From: Nitrososphaerota archaeon
GTDB taxonomy: Archaea; Thermoproteota; Nitrososphaeria; Nitrososphaerales; Nitrosopumilaceae
Reading direction: 5' to 3'
Length of the DNA: 64,000 nucleotides
Assembly (NCBI GenBank): GCA_013288545.1
Contig: JABDBR010000001.1
Span: 62,001 to 126,000, forward strand
The notes under the pieces: generated by a model
What the model was told of the DNA's origin: nothing
Databases searched by the model: none
What the model saw: the letters and a program-made list of their open reading frames with translations, nothing else
Shown: piece by piece, positions 7,142 to 16,441 of the stretch
Position numbering within the stretch: position 1 is the stretch's first letter
How the letters are laid out: every line of letters starts with the position of its first letter
Position numbers and translations under genes: made by a program

Positions 7142-8035
7142 ATGCTGACAGTATTTGGATCAATAGCCTATGATACGATAAGAACTCCCACAAAGGTTGT
7201 TACAAATGCATTAGGAGGAGCAGCTACATATGCTGCAATCTCTGCAAGTTTTTTTGTCAAACCAGGATTGATTGGAGTAGTAGGTCAAGATTTTCCAAAA
7301 AGTTATCAGAATATACTTGATAGATTTGTTGACACGCGCGGAGTCGTTCACGCAAAAGGCAAGACATTCAGATATGATGGTAGTTACGATTCTACTCTGA
7401 GTCTACGTACAACTAACAAAACAGAACTAAATGTACTGAAGGATTTCAAACCCGTTGTACCAGAAGAGTACCGCAAGTCAGAGTTTGTATATCTTGCAAA
7501 CAATGATCCTGTCCAAAATACTAGAATCATAAAGGAATTTGATAGGGTCAAGTTTTCAATGTGTGATACCATAGAATTTTGGATATCAAGCAAAAGAAGT
7601 GATGTTATCAAGATGATGGGTTCTGTTGATTCGGTTGTAATCAATGATGAGGAGGCAAAATTGCTCACAAAAACTCACAATCTGATCAAGGCTGCAAAAA
7701 AGATCATGGAATGGGGAACAAAGTATGTCATAATAAAAAAAGGCGAACATGGTTCTCTATTGTTTTATGAAGATGTCATATTCCCATCACCTGCTTTTTC
7801 AATGGAAGATATTGTAGATCCTACAGGCGCCGGTGACTCTTTTGCAGGTGGAATGATAGGACATCTCTCAAGCAAAAACAGCACAAAGATCTCAACTATC
7901 AGAGAGGCTGCAGTATATGGAAACATTATGGGTTCATTTGCAGTAGAAAAATACGGAGTGTATGGAATAACTGGACTGAAAAGGCCAGATATTAAGAAAA
8001 GATTTGACAGATACAAAAAGATGGTCCATTTCTAA
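7142..8035 (+). CDS. PfkB-family carbohydrate or nucleoside kinase
   Basis: A 297-residue ribokinase-fold enzyme. The N-terminal strand MLTVFGSIAYDTI and GGAATYAAISASFF form the substrate-side signature. The C-terminal DPTGAGDSFAGGMIG (about residues 228-242) is the PfkB anion-hole motif with the catalytic Asp of GAGD. VVINDEEAKLL and KYVIIKKGEHGSL are typical linking strands. It would phosphorylate a sugar or nucleoside hydroxyl with ATP. The substrate cannot be read from the sequence; archaeal members include ribokinases, adenosine kinases and cytidine/guanosine kinases. Confidence 0.85.
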   Translation: MLTVFGSIAYDTIRTPTKVVTNALGGAATYAAISASFFVKPGLIGVVGQDFPKSYQNILDRFVDTRGVVHAKGKTFRYDGSYDSTLSLRTTNKTELNVLKDFKPVVPEEYRKSEFVYLANNDPVQNTRIIKEFDRVKFSMCDTIEFWISSKRSDVIKMMGSVDSVVINDEEAKLLTKTHNLIKAAKKIMEWGTKYVIIKKGEHGSLLFYEDVIFPSPAFSMEDIVDPTGAGDSFAGGMIGHLSSKNSTKISTIREAAVYGNIMGSFAVEKYGVYGITGLKRPDIKKRFDRYKKMVHF

Positions 8036-8069
8036 CAAAGGTTATAGATATCAAATTAAAAAATAAAAC

Positions 8070-8399
8070 ATGGATAAGTTAGATACAATTTTCAGTCTTC
8101 AAAAAAATCTTGAAAAAATGATGAATCTTGAACGCTATCCAAAAGATACACAGGGGAAGATTTCTGCACTTTGCACCGCAATAATTCATGAGGCAGTTGA
8201 ACTTCAGAGAAACACAAACTGGAAGTGGTGGAAAAAAGCCACACCATTTGATGAAGCAGCAGCTCGTGAAGAGCTAATAGACATATGGCATTTTGTCATT
8301 CAAGCATCGCTTGAGCTCAATATGACTCCAGATGATATTCTAAAAGAATATCAGAAAAAGAATCAGATAAACAGACAAAGACAGATAGACGGTTACTGA
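8070..8399 (+). CDS. All-alpha NTP pyrophosphatase (dimeric dUTPase/MazG-like)
   Basis: A 109-residue helical protein. It carries the metal-binding EXXE...EXXD pattern of all-alpha NTP pyrophosphohydrolases: IIHEAVELQRNTNWKWWKK supplies the first acidic helix and REELIDIWHFVIQASLEL the second. The W-K-W-W-K segment is characteristic of the dimeric dUTPase-2 group. The probable role is hydrolysis of dUTP or a non-canonical NTP to clean the nucleotide pool. The 3' end overlaps the convergent MtrA-like gene by 7 bases. Confidence 0.75.
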   Translation: MDKLDTIFSLQKNLEKMMNLERYPKDTQGKISALCTAIIHEAVELQRNTNWKWWKKATPFDEAAAREELIDIWHFVIQASLELNMTPDDILKEYQKKNQINRQRQIDGY

Positions 8400-8881
8400 G
8401 TTTGTCTCAGAGTCTCAATTATGCTTTTTAGTTGTGAGATACTAGTTTCGCCTATTTTGTTTATGATTTTTACTTGCCTTTGAAATTTTGACACTTCATT
8501 TTTTGTAACTGTCAAGACAGGATGTGGACTTGATGAACCAATGATCATGTGGTTTACGTCCATTCCATTTTTGTACAGACAGAGAAGAGAATCACCAGAT
8601 TTGTGTCCTAGCGTATCCTTGCCACAAAGTATGATTGTATCAATTTTTTCATTTGATGTTACAGATCTTACAAGAGAATCAATGCCCTTGTTCTCAGATA
8701 ACAGCCTGCCTACTATTGCAACCTCTTTGATAATAGATGATTTTGAAATATCTTTTAGGAGATTCATGCTTGATAAAGTACAAACTGCAATGTTTGATTT
8801 TGAATCTCCAAAGAATACCTCTTCTTCTATTGGAAGAATAATCCTGCACAATTCTCCTGCAATGTCCTCAATCAGATTCAT
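8393..8881 (-). CDS. MtrA-like corrinoid-domain protein (stand-alone)
   Basis: A 162-residue protein resembling the cytosolic domain of tetrahydromethanopterin S-methyltransferase subunit A: GRLLSENKGIDSLVRSVTSNEKIDTIILCGKD, GHKSGDSLLCLYKNGMDVNHMIIGSSSPHP. In methanogens MtrA carries the corrinoid that moves methyl groups from H4MPT to coenzyme M. Here no other Mtr subunit is present and the C-terminal membrane anchor of MtrA is missing. It overlaps the upstream DegT-type aminotransferase by four bases, so the two are probably co-transcribed. Its actual methyl acceptor is unknown. Confidence 0.75.
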   Translation of the reverse strand: MNLIEDIAGELCRIILPIEEEVFFGDSKSNIAVCTLSSMNLLKDISKSSIIKEVAIVGRLLSENKGIDSLVRSVTSNEKIDTIILCGKDTLGHKSGDSLLCLYKNGMDVNHMIIGSSSPHPVLTVTKNEVSKFQRQVKIINKIGETSISQLKSIIETLRQTQ

Positions 8882-9963
8882 GTAATCAGTTTGTGTAATG
8901 TCTTTGAGATGTAATGCAAATCATTTTCTGTGACCAAAGGATTCACAGGAAGACTGAGAACAGAATTTGCAGCCCAATCAGTAAGAGGAAGTTTGATGTC
9001 TTTTTTGTAAAACGGAGTTTTGTGCACTGGAATGGAATAGTATGCAGTTGCCCCAATCCCTTGTGCATTTAGCTGTTTCATCAATTTATTGCGATTTTTT
9101 GTTGCAATTGTATACAGATACCAATTTACATTGACATCCTTTCTTTCTTCAGGCAAGATAACATTGAGGTCAGACAAGAGTTCATTGAGAACTGTAGCAT
9201 TCTTTTTTCTTTTTTCCAGGAATTTTGGAAGTTTTTTCATTTGGACCTTTGCTATGGCAGCACAGATTTCTGGGAGTCTTAGGTTCAGTCCAAGTATTCT
9301 GGTGTCATAACCATGAAGCATTCCATGATTTCGGATCTTGCGCAGTTTGTCAAAGAGTTTTTTATCATCTGTAACTATAGCTCCACCTTCTCCAGCAGTT
9401 ACAACTTTAGCAGCATACATGCTAAAGCAGCCCATTTTTGAAAATGTTCCAGATTGTTTTTTCTTGTATGTAGTTCCTAGTGATTGACATGCGTCTTCAA
9501 TTATCTCAAGATTATGCTTTCTGGCAATCTCAGAAATTTCATCCATGTATGAAAAGTTGCCATATAGATGAACTGGCATTATAGCCTTTGATTTTTTTGT
9601 GATCTTCTTTTTGAGATCACTTGGATCCATCGTATAATTTTCTGGACGTATATCAACAAACACGGGCTTTGCTCCAACTGACAAAATAGAGTTGGCAGTT
9701 GCTACAAATGTAAAAGAGGGTACCAAAACCTCATCGCCTTGTTTTATGTCAAGGGCATAAAGTGCAGCTTGTAGTGCGGCTGTTCCTGAATTTACCGCAA
9801 CTGCATATTTTGATTTTGTATAAGAGGCTAAAAGTTGTTCAAAATCTTGTACTCTCTTTCCACCAGTATTTGCAGCAGTTGTGAGAGATTTCTCTGTTAA
9901 TACCGAACGTACTTCATTTATTTCGTCTTTTTCAATAATTGGTATATTTATCGGAATTTTCAA
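8878..9963 (-). CDS. DegT/DnrJ/EryC1-family PLP aminotransferase
   Basis: A 361-residue fold-type I PLP enzyme. It shows the binding pocket NSGTAALQAALYAL, VLVPSFTFVATANSI, EDACQSLG and the catalytic-lysine segment MYAAKVVTAGEGGAIV (Lys near residue 185), then KIRNHGM. Such enzymes aminate keto-sugars for surface glycans or nucleotide-sugar products. It is the first gene of a two-gene unit with the MtrA-like protein. No other sugar-biosynthesis genes lie beside it, so the substrate is open. Confidence 0.9.
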   Translation of the reverse strand: MKIPINIPIIEKDEINEVRSVLTEKSLTTAANTGGKRVQDFEQLLASYTKSKYAVAVNSGTAALQAALYALDIKQGDEVLVPSFTFVATANSILSVGAKPVFVDIRPENYTMDPSDLKKKITKKSKAIMPVHLYGNFSYMDEISEIARKHNLEIIEDACQSLGTTYKKKQSGTFSKMGCFSMYAAKVVTAGEGGAIVTDDKKLFDKLRKIRNHGMLHGYDTRILGLNLRLPEICAAIAKVQMKKLPKFLEKRKKNATVLNELLSDLNVILPEERKDVNVNWYLYTIATKNRNKLMKQLNAQGIGATAYYSIPVHKTPFYKKDIKLPLTDWAANSVLSLPVNPLVTENDLHYISKTLHKLIT

Positions 9964-10047
9964 TAATACAATAGAAAATTTTCACCATAATTAAACTTCC
10001 TAAATTAAAACCAATTCTTATATTTTAGAGACATACATCGAGATCAA

Positions 10048-10611
10048 ATGAAAGTGCACTTGCAAGAAAATGATCCTAGTTACAAGATATTCTTGTATGT
10101 TTTCTATGTTAGCGCATTCATAATGTGTTCCATTACCATATTTGGATTCTATGCCATGATACAGGAATGGATCACCAATGGCACCTACGTAATGGGTGAA
10201 GTACTGGTCAAGACAGAATTTCCAACTCCGCACTTTGCTAAATTATTAACATGGCTATTTTTCACATCAATTGTTAGTTGGTATTGTGTTTCACGATTAG
10301 GTTGGAAAAAAACAGTTACTGTTTCAAAGTGGAAGCTTACGATGGTACAACTGATGCTCTTGGGATTGGCAGTAATTACGCTCTATGAAACAATTTACAA
10401 CTTTATTCTCCTGAATGCTCAAATCACTGCAGGGATGATCAATGGAGTAACTCCAGATATTGATTCTCTCACTGTAGCCTATCCAGATCCAAACAGACCA
10501 TGGAACCTTATCTTTGCAACAAAGATGTTTCTTGCTGCATTTTTGATAAGCTCACATGCATTTTATCTTAGTACTCGTCCAAGAAAGTCAATTCAAGAAC
10601 TTGATCCTTAA
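10048..10611 (+). CDS. Four-helix membrane protein of unknown function
   Basis: A 187-residue protein with four predicted transmembrane helices at about residues 15-37, 65-82, 97-118 and 155-175 and a short basic C-terminus. Conserved-looking aromatic and His positions (PTPHFAKLLTWLFF, SHAFYLS) are present but match no family I know. A TATA-like CTTATATTTTAG lies about 26 bases before the ATG, which supports this start and a leaderless transcript. TyrRS follows 33 bases downstream. Confidence 0.6.
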   Translation: MKVHLQENDPSYKIFLYVFYVSAFIMCSITIFGFYAMIQEWITNGTYVMGEVLVKTEFPTPHFAKLLTWLFFTSIVSWYCVSRLGWKKTVTVSKWKLTMVQLMLLGLAVITLYETIYNFILLNAQITAGMINGVTPDIDSLTVAYPDPNRPWNLIFATKMFLAAFLISSHAFYLSTRPRKSIQELDP

Positions 10612-10644
10612 ATTTATAGGAATACGCATTGGAATCTGACTGGA

Positions 10645-11700
10645 ATGGATGTTATAGAAAAAATCAAACTTGTAAAAAAAGAACCTACTGAAGAGGTGGT
10701 AACAGATGAAGAATTACTAAATCTGTTTAATACAAATTCACAGCCCAAACACTACATTGGTCTTGAGATATCTGGTTTCATGCACTTGGGCAGTCTCATA
10801 CTGACTGGATTTAAGATAAATGATTTTATCAAAGCTGGAGTAAAATGCACAGTATTTTTGGCAGACTGGCATACTTACCTAAACAACAAACTTGGAGGAG
10901 ACTGGGACAAGATACGGATGGTATCAAAATACTATGCTGATGCATTCAAGATGTTTTGTCCAGGAGTTGAGATTGTGGAAGGCTCGCAACTTTATGAATC
11001 AAGAAGAGGCTATTGGTTAGACCTTGTAAAGTTTGCAAAAAACATGTCACTTGAGCGCACCATGCGTTCACTTACAATAATGGGAAGAAGTACAGAAAAG
11101 GACAAGATTGATCTTGGTCAACTTTTCTATCCTCCAATGCAAGCTGTAGATATTCATACAATGGATTTGGATATCGTGCATGCTGGAATGGATCAGAGAA
11201 AGATCCACATGCTTGTAAGAGAGATCTTTCCAAAAATGAAGTGGAAGGTACCAGTTGCAGTGCATCACCACATTCTTGCAGGACTTGGTGAACCAGAACC
11301 TGCCTCAGATTCTGATTCAGATTTTGTATCAAGTAAGATGAGTAAATCAAAATCTGCATCAGGAATATTTGTTCACGATACAGACGAAGAGATCAATTCA
11401 AAATTCAAAAAAGCGTGGTGTCCTGAAGGAGTTGTAGATAAAAATCCAGTTCTTGAGATCTCAAAACACATTGTTTTTCACGAATTCAAGGAGTTTGTTG
11501 TAGAACGCCCAGAGAAATTTGGTGGCAATGTTACCTATACAAGCTATCAGGATTTAGAGGGAGATTTTGCGCAGAAAAAATTGCACCCATCTGATCTAAA
11601 GGCTACAGTCTCCAAATATGTTACTGATATAATCAGGCCAATAAGAGAGAAAATTGTCTTAACCGAAGAACTTTCAGAGGCAATAAAGAAAACTACTTGA
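10645..11700 (+). CDS. tyrS: Tyrosyl-tRNA synthetase, archaeal type
   Basis: A 351-residue class I aminoacyl-tRNA synthetase. The HIGH-type motif is FMHLGSLILTG (residues 45-55) and the KMSKS loop is present exactly as SKMSKSKSASG (about 231-241). LADWHTYLNNKLGG, GMDQRKIHMLVREI and the compact size fit archaeal/eukaryal TyrRS. It charges tRNA-Tyr with tyrosine. The stop overlaps the convergent LLM-family gene by eight bases. Confidence 0.95.
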   Translation: MDVIEKIKLVKKEPTEEVVTDEELLNLFNTNSQPKHYIGLEISGFMHLGSLILTGFKINDFIKAGVKCTVFLADWHTYLNNKLGGDWDKIRMVSKYYADAFKMFCPGVEIVEGSQLYESRRGYWLDLVKFAKNMSLERTMRSLTIMGRSTEKDKIDLGQLFYPPMQAVDIHTMDLDIVHAGMDQRKIHMLVREIFPKMKWKVPVAVHHHILAGLGEPEPASDSDSDFVSSKMSKSKSASGIFVHDTDEEINSKFKKAWCPEGVVDKNPVLEISKHIVFHEFKEFVVERPEKFGGNVTYTSYQDLEGDFAQKKLHPSDLKATVSKYVTDIIRPIREKIVLTEELSEAIKKTT

Positions 11701-12673
11701 GATTAGGTCTTACTTTTAGTGAAAACAATGACAGCATCTCAAGTGATTTTGACAATCCTATAAAATTCACAATAAAGTAGTTTATTCCAATTCTTTGGTA
11801 TTGTCGCAGGTAATTGGTTACCTCATCAGGGGTGCCTAACGCAATACTATCTTTTGAACGTATAATAAAATCTGCAATAGATTCATTTTTCTTTTTTAGT
11901 TTTGATACAATATCTTTGACATCATCGCTGTCTTTGCCGACCAAGACTCGAAGCAATACAGAATTTTCTATTTTTTTATGATCCCTTTTGATTAATTTGC
12001 AATTCTCTTTTAGGAGTTTTATTTTTTCCTCTAAAATTTCAGGTGTTCCAAATGGATGATTATACCTAGTAGCATGTTTTGCTGCAACCTTCATGAGTTT
12101 CTTTCCTGCTCCACCCACCATGATTGGTGGATGTGGTCTCTGTATGGGCTTTGGATTACAAATGGCATTTTTGATAGAGTAATGTTTTCCTTTGAAGCTT
12201 GATTTTTGATTTTGCCACATCTTTTTGATTATGGTAATGGATTCGTCAAGTTGTTCGACTCGTGTTTTTAGATCATCGAATTTGTATCCATAGGAATTGT
12301 ATTCGTACCCAAACCAGCCTGCTCCGATACCAAACTCTAACCTTCCATTGCTGATTGCATCAAGTGTAGATGTCATTTTTGCCAAAAGCGAAGGATGTCT
12401 AAAGGAATTGGAGGTCACTACTTGTCCTATCCTGAGTTTTGATGTTACTGCAGAAACTGCAGAAAGAAGCATGTATGCCTCAAATAAAGTCTCAGCGCGA
12501 TTATTTGATGGATGAGAAACAAAATGATCATAGACATATCCTGCATCAAATCCAAGTTTTTCTGCAGTTAACGCAACATTTTTTGAAAACAAAAATTGCT
12601 CATGTGGGTTATCGGTAGGAAATTCATCAAGCCATCCCTGAGGCAAGGTTAGTCCTACCTGGACTGATTCCAT
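11693..12673 (-). CDS. LLM-class (luciferase-like, probably F420-dependent) oxidoreductase
   Basis: A 326-residue TIM-barrel protein of the bacterial luciferase superfamily. Marks include VGLTLPQGW at the N-terminus, AEKLGFDAGYVYDHF, LRIGQVVTSNSFRHPSLLAKMTSTLDAISNGRLEFGIGAGWF and HPPIMVGGAGKKLM. This group commonly uses coenzyme F420, which thaumarchaea make. It follows cobJ with one base between the genes, so co-transcription is likely. No link to cobalamin chemistry is known. The substrate is unknown. Confidence 0.88.
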   Translation of the reverse strand: MESVQVGLTLPQGWLDEFPTDNPHEQFLFSKNVALTAEKLGFDAGYVYDHFVSHPSNNRAETLFEAYMLLSAVSAVTSKLRIGQVVTSNSFRHPSLLAKMTSTLDAISNGRLEFGIGAGWFGYEYNSYGYKFDDLKTRVEQLDESITIIKKMWQNQKSSFKGKHYSIKNAICNPKPIQRPHPPIMVGGAGKKLMKVAAKHATRYNHPFGTPEILEEKIKLLKENCKLIKRDHKKIENSVLLRVLVGKDSDDVKDIVSKLKKKNESIADFIIRSKDSIALGTPDEVTNYLRQYQRIGINYFIVNFIGLSKSLEMLSLFSLKVRPNLK

Positions 12674-12674
12674 A

Positions 12675-13463
12675 TTATTTTCTTGTTTGCTGCGGCTCTA
12701 CAATATTATATTTTGATGTATAACCACGCGGGTTTATCATCAAGTCTTTGTACATAAAGGTCGAAGAGTTACCAATTATCACTGTAGTAATCATACCAAG
12801 TTTGTCATTGTGTTCTTCCATGTTTTCCAAGTCAGTCATAACAATTTCTTCTGATTCTCGAAATGCACCTTTTACAATTGCTACTGGTGTGTTGGGTGCT
12901 CTATATTTTAAAAGAAGTTTTCTTGTATCTTGTAATTGATGAATTCTTTTCTTGCTTGCAGGATTGTATATTACAATAACAAAATCACCCTGAGCTGCTG
13001 CCTCTACTCTTTTTGTTATAATTTCCCAAGGAACAAGTAGGTCACTCATGCTTACTACAGCAAAATCTGTCATAAGTGGAGAGCCAACCAATGCGGCGCA
13101 AGAATTAAGCGATGAAACTCCTGGAACTATTTCAACAACAAGACCAGTCTTTCTGTCCCATTTCTCTTCTGCTAAAATTTCATAGATCAAACCAGCCATT
13201 CCGTATATTCCAGGATCTCCACTTGATACAAGTGAGACTATTTTTCCAGATTTTGCAAGATCAATGCACTGATGTGCCCTTTCTACCTCTTGTGTCATTG
13301 CATATCTGTGAACTTCTTTTCCCTCTATTAGATCTGCAACCAAGTTGACATATGTCTCATATCCAACAATTGTGTTGCTTTCTTCAATTGCCTGTTTTGC
13401 TCGAAAAGTCATATGATCATGATGGCCCGGTCCTACACCTACAATAAACAATTTACCGGTCAT
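12675..13463 (-). CDS. cobJ: Precorrin-3B / cobalt-precorrin-3 C17-methyltransferase
   Basis: A 262-residue SAM-dependent tetrapyrrole methylase. The N-terminus KLFIVGVGPGHHDHMTFRAKQAI, then TIVGYETYVNLV, LVSSGDPGIYGMAGLI and VEIVPGVSSLNSCAALVGSPLMTDFAVVSMSDLLVPWE are the CobJ/CbiH signature; the NPASKKR and STFMYKDLMINPRGY segments are also typical. It methylates C17 with ring contraction in corrin synthesis. bluB and cbiE in the same window support a complete cobalamin route encoded in scattered loci. Confidence 0.93.
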   Translation of the reverse strand: MTGKLFIVGVGPGHHDHMTFRAKQAIEESNTIVGYETYVNLVADLIEGKEVHRYAMTQEVERAHQCIDLAKSGKIVSLVSSGDPGIYGMAGLIYEILAEEKWDRKTGLVVEIVPGVSSLNSCAALVGSPLMTDFAVVSMSDLLVPWEIITKRVEAAAQGDFVIVIYNPASKKRIHQLQDTRKLLLKYRAPNTPVAIVKGAFRESEEIVMTDLENMEEHNDKLGMITTVIIGNSSTFMYKDLMINPRGYTSKYNIVEPQQTRK

Positions 13464-13508
13464 TCATACTAGGAGATTTTCAAAGTAAATTTATCCCTTT
13501 TGATGATT

Positions 13509-14957
13509 TTATGGATTTACAATAGGACAATCAAGAATGTAGTTCTTGCCAAGTGTTGTTGCTTCTTGTACAGTGATGTTGCCTGCAGATTTTTCAGATT
13601 CAATATCATTTTTGTTTTCTAGAACTTTTACATTTTGTGGATCATTCCAAGTTATTATTGAGATTTTGCAGATAGGACTGTATGTAGAATCTCCTAATTG
13701 TGCAGCAGAAATTCCTTCTTGGTAACCAAATGGTCCTGCGCCTTGCAAGCCGTTAGCAAATTGGTAGACATCTCTTGCTGATGAACCAAGAATTGAGAGC
13801 AAAGGAACATTTTGGATTTTCATTGTCTGTGCTGGACCTTCAGGAGTTCCTGCAGTGATGATATAGTATATCGTTTTTCCATCAGGCCCCCATCCCCTAT
13901 GTCCTACAAATGTAGCTGTCATATTATCTACATTGACATCAAGTAGTTGGCCATCCAGATATGATGTCTTATCTGACAATATTTTACTGGTTCTCACATT
14001 TAATGCGCCGCCATCCCAAATTACTTCTGGAGTATTCAGGATTGTATCAGTAACAGTCAATTTTATTTTTCCTGTCATGTTTGCATCAAGAATTGCTTTG
14101 GTAGAATTGAGAATGAATGGTCCTCGCCCTACATCCCATGATACTTCAATTACTTTGTTTAATGGACTGTATTGCTTGTCAGAAGGTGTAAACGACAACA
14201 CGTCGCCTTGATATCCATGTGTTCCATTTCCAGCAATCCCATTGGTGAACATGAAGATATTTCCATATGAGGTGACTGGAACATGAGCCAATACTGGAGA
14301 TAGTTGAACTTTCCAATTTTGGTTGCTTGAGATAGTATTCGCTACAAGATTATTACTTGAATCAGTTATGATATAGTAAACAGCTTTTCCATTGACTATT
14401 CCTGCATGCATAGGTATCGGTACTGGGATTGTACTTTTTTCCAGTTTGATTGTATAATTTTCAGTCGATGGTGCAGCTATAGGCTGAGTGATCTCAGGAG
14501 TTGTAACTCTTATCCATCCGTCCACACTTACAGTAGCAGTAAATTGACTAGAGTTTATTGAATGAAGACCAATTGCAGATCCTGTGAAATCCAAACTACC
14601 ACCAGTTGAATTTGGATCAATTGTTGTTTGTGCATAAAGTGTACTACCATCTACTGTCCAGGTTGGTTGACCCTTTGCATCACCCTTGTCAATTTGATGT
14701 AAAATAACAACCTGAACTGGTTGACTTGAACTGTATGTAATCGAACCATGATAGATAGAACCACTGTTTGGCGGCAAGACTATTGCCATCTGCTCGTTGC
14801 TGTGACCAATTCCGGGATCTTGCGAAGATGTAATTGTTTGAGTAAACTGGATCTTCTTTGTTGAACCAGCATTAGCAAGTTGATCATTAAATAATGAAAG
14901 AGAAGCTGCTAGACCTCCAACTATTACTATGATTGCTAATAGTAAGAGTCTGTTCAT
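13509..14957 (-). CDS. Secreted protein with two tandem repeats (DUF7482-like)
   Basis: A 482-residue protein with a hydrophobic N-terminal signal or anchor (residues 3-22). Two related domains are visible at about 188-275 and 358-440. Each opens with NGKAVYYIITDS or DGKTIYYIITAG, runs through a VPLLS/HVPVTS strand and (M/Q)F(T/A)NG, then GYQ, and closes with a YSP...(VS/IT)W(D/N) strand. The upstream portion (30-170) is a separate beta domain. This architecture is frequent in secreted thaumarchaeal proteins of unknown function. It is probably cell-surface. No enzymatic residues are identified. Confidence 0.6.
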   Translation of the reverse strand: MNRLLLLAIIVIVGGLAASLSLFNDQLANAGSTKKIQFTQTITSSQDPGIGHSNEQMAIVLPPNSGSIYHGSITYSSSQPVQVVILHQIDKGDAKGQPTWTVDGSTLYAQTTIDPNSTGGSLDFTGSAIGLHSINSSQFTATVSVDGWIRVTTPEITQPIAAPSTENYTIKLEKSTIPVPIPMHAGIVNGKAVYYIITDSSNNLVANTISSNQNWKVQLSPVLAHVPVTSYGNIFMFTNGIAGNGTHGYQGDVLSFTPSDKQYSPLNKVIEVSWDVGRGPFILNSTKAILDANMTGKIKLTVTDTILNTPEVIWDGGALNVRTSKILSDKTSYLDGQLLDVNVDNMTATFVGHRGWGPDGKTIYYIITAGTPEGPAQTMKIQNVPLLSILGSSARDVYQFANGLQGAGPFGYQEGISAAQLGDSTYSPICKISIITWNDPQNVKVLENKNDIESEKSAGNITVQEATTLGKNYILDCPIVNP

Positions 14958-15007
14958 ATGCTATGAATATTTAATTTGCATAAATATGCTTTTCAAAAGA
15001 ATTTCAG

Positions 15008-16405
15008 TTACTTGCCAAGATTAAACTCGTCATGTAGTGCCTGAACTGCAGAATTGCAATCAGAATCTTTGACTACAAATGCAAGATTAAGCTCAGAGGA
15101 GCCTTGTGCTATCATTATTACATTTACACCTTTTTTTGCCACAGCAGTGAATACTTTGGATGCAACACCTGCAATGCCTCTCATTCCAGAACCTATGAGA
15201 GCTATTATCGATACATCTACTGTGACATCTACTTTTTTGATTATTTTTCCAAGCAAGTTCATCTCAAGTGAATTTACTGCTTTATCCAAATCATTTTTCT
15301 TTACAATAATTGATATGGATGATTCAGATGGACTCTGAGAAATCATCATTATGTTAATTCCTTCTTTTGCAAGAATTGAAAATATTGTAGCTGCAGTACC
15401 AGGAGCACCAACCATGCTTCCTCCTCTGACATCAATTAGTCCTGTATGTCTGATTGTGCTGACACATTTTACCATTTTTTGAGTATCAGCTTGTGGAGTT
15501 GCAGTAACTAGCGTACCGGGGTTATCTACGTTAAACGTATTTCTTATGCGTAAAGGAATTTTTTTTGCAACAAGTGGCTCAAGTGCTCTTGGATGAATGT
15601 ATTTTGCACCAAATAGTGCCATCTCCATTGCTTCAATGTACGATACTTCTTTGATTAGTTTAGCATCTTTTACAATTTTTGGATCAGTTGTCATCAAACC
15701 ATCTACATCACTCATTAACCAAACTTCATCTGCCTTGATACTTGATGCAATGATAGTTGCTGTATAATCAGATCCTCCTCTTCCAAATGTAGTGATGTTG
15801 CCATGTTGGTCTGCGCCAGCAAATCCCCCAATTACTGCCATGATCTTCTTTTGCAGAAGATTTTCTACTGTATGAGATACATGCAATCGTGTAGTATCCA
15901 TGAGAGGTTTTGCTCCTCCGAAATTAGAATCTGTAACTATTCCTACATCTTTTCCTGTAAGTGGTACTGCCTTTATGCCTATTTCATTTAATGCAAAAGC
16001 CACCAAGTTGATTGACAGCCTTTCACCAAAGGAGATCATGTAATCAGAAGATCGTGGTGTAACTTCTCCAAGTAAAAGCATACCATGCAACAGATCTTCG
16101 AATTCATCAAGATCTGATTTCATCTTGTTGAGCAAATCTTTTTTTATTTTTGGGTTCTTTACACATTGATCTGCAATATCATTATGCATTTTGATAATTT
16201 TCTTTGCAAGTAAACTTGCAGCCTCCTTGTTCCTATTCTGAATCAAATTTGTTATCCTGATTAAATCATCAGTTACTCCGCTTATGGCAGAAAACACTGG
16301 AATGATTTTGTGTTCCTTTGATAGTTTTTTTATCAGAGTTGCAACATTTCGTATATTTTGTGGCGAGGAAACAGAAGTTCCGCCAAATTTTAGAACAAGT
16401 TTCAA
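15008..16405 (-). CDS. lysC: Aspartate kinase
   Basis: A 465-residue enzyme phosphorylating aspartate, the first step to Thr, Met and (in many organisms) Lys. The N-terminal KFGGTSVS, FGERLS, TFGRGGSDYTA and the region VSYIEAMEMALFGAKYIHPRA are the kinase signature. Residues about 320-465 contain tandem ACT domains (VRGGSMVGAPGTAATIFSILAKEGINI and IALIGSGMRGIAGVASKVFTAVAKKGVNV), implying feedback inhibition by an amino acid. The gene stands alone, 36 bases from pcn. Confidence 0.95.
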   Translation of the reverse strand: MKLVLKFGGTSVSSPQNIRNVATLIKKLSKEHKIIPVFSAISGVTDDLIRITNLIQNRNKEAASLLAKKIIKMHNDIADQCVKNPKIKKDLLNKMKSDLDEFEDLLHGMLLLGEVTPRSSDYMISFGERLSINLVAFALNEIGIKAVPLTGKDVGIVTDSNFGGAKPLMDTTRLHVSHTVENLLQKKIMAVIGGFAGADQHGNITTFGRGGSDYTATIIASSIKADEVWLMSDVDGLMTTDPKIVKDAKLIKEVSYIEAMEMALFGAKYIHPRALEPLVAKKIPLRIRNTFNVDNPGTLVTATPQADTQKMVKCVSTIRHTGLIDVRGGSMVGAPGTAATIFSILAKEGINIMMISQSPSESSISIIVKKNDLDKAVNSLEMNLLGKIIKKVDVTVDVSIIALIGSGMRGIAGVASKVFTAVAKKGVNVIMIAQGSSELNLAFVVKDSDCNSAVQALHDEFNLGK

Positions 16406-16441
16406 ATCAGTATAACCTCGCCCTATTATCCTTAAAATCTT

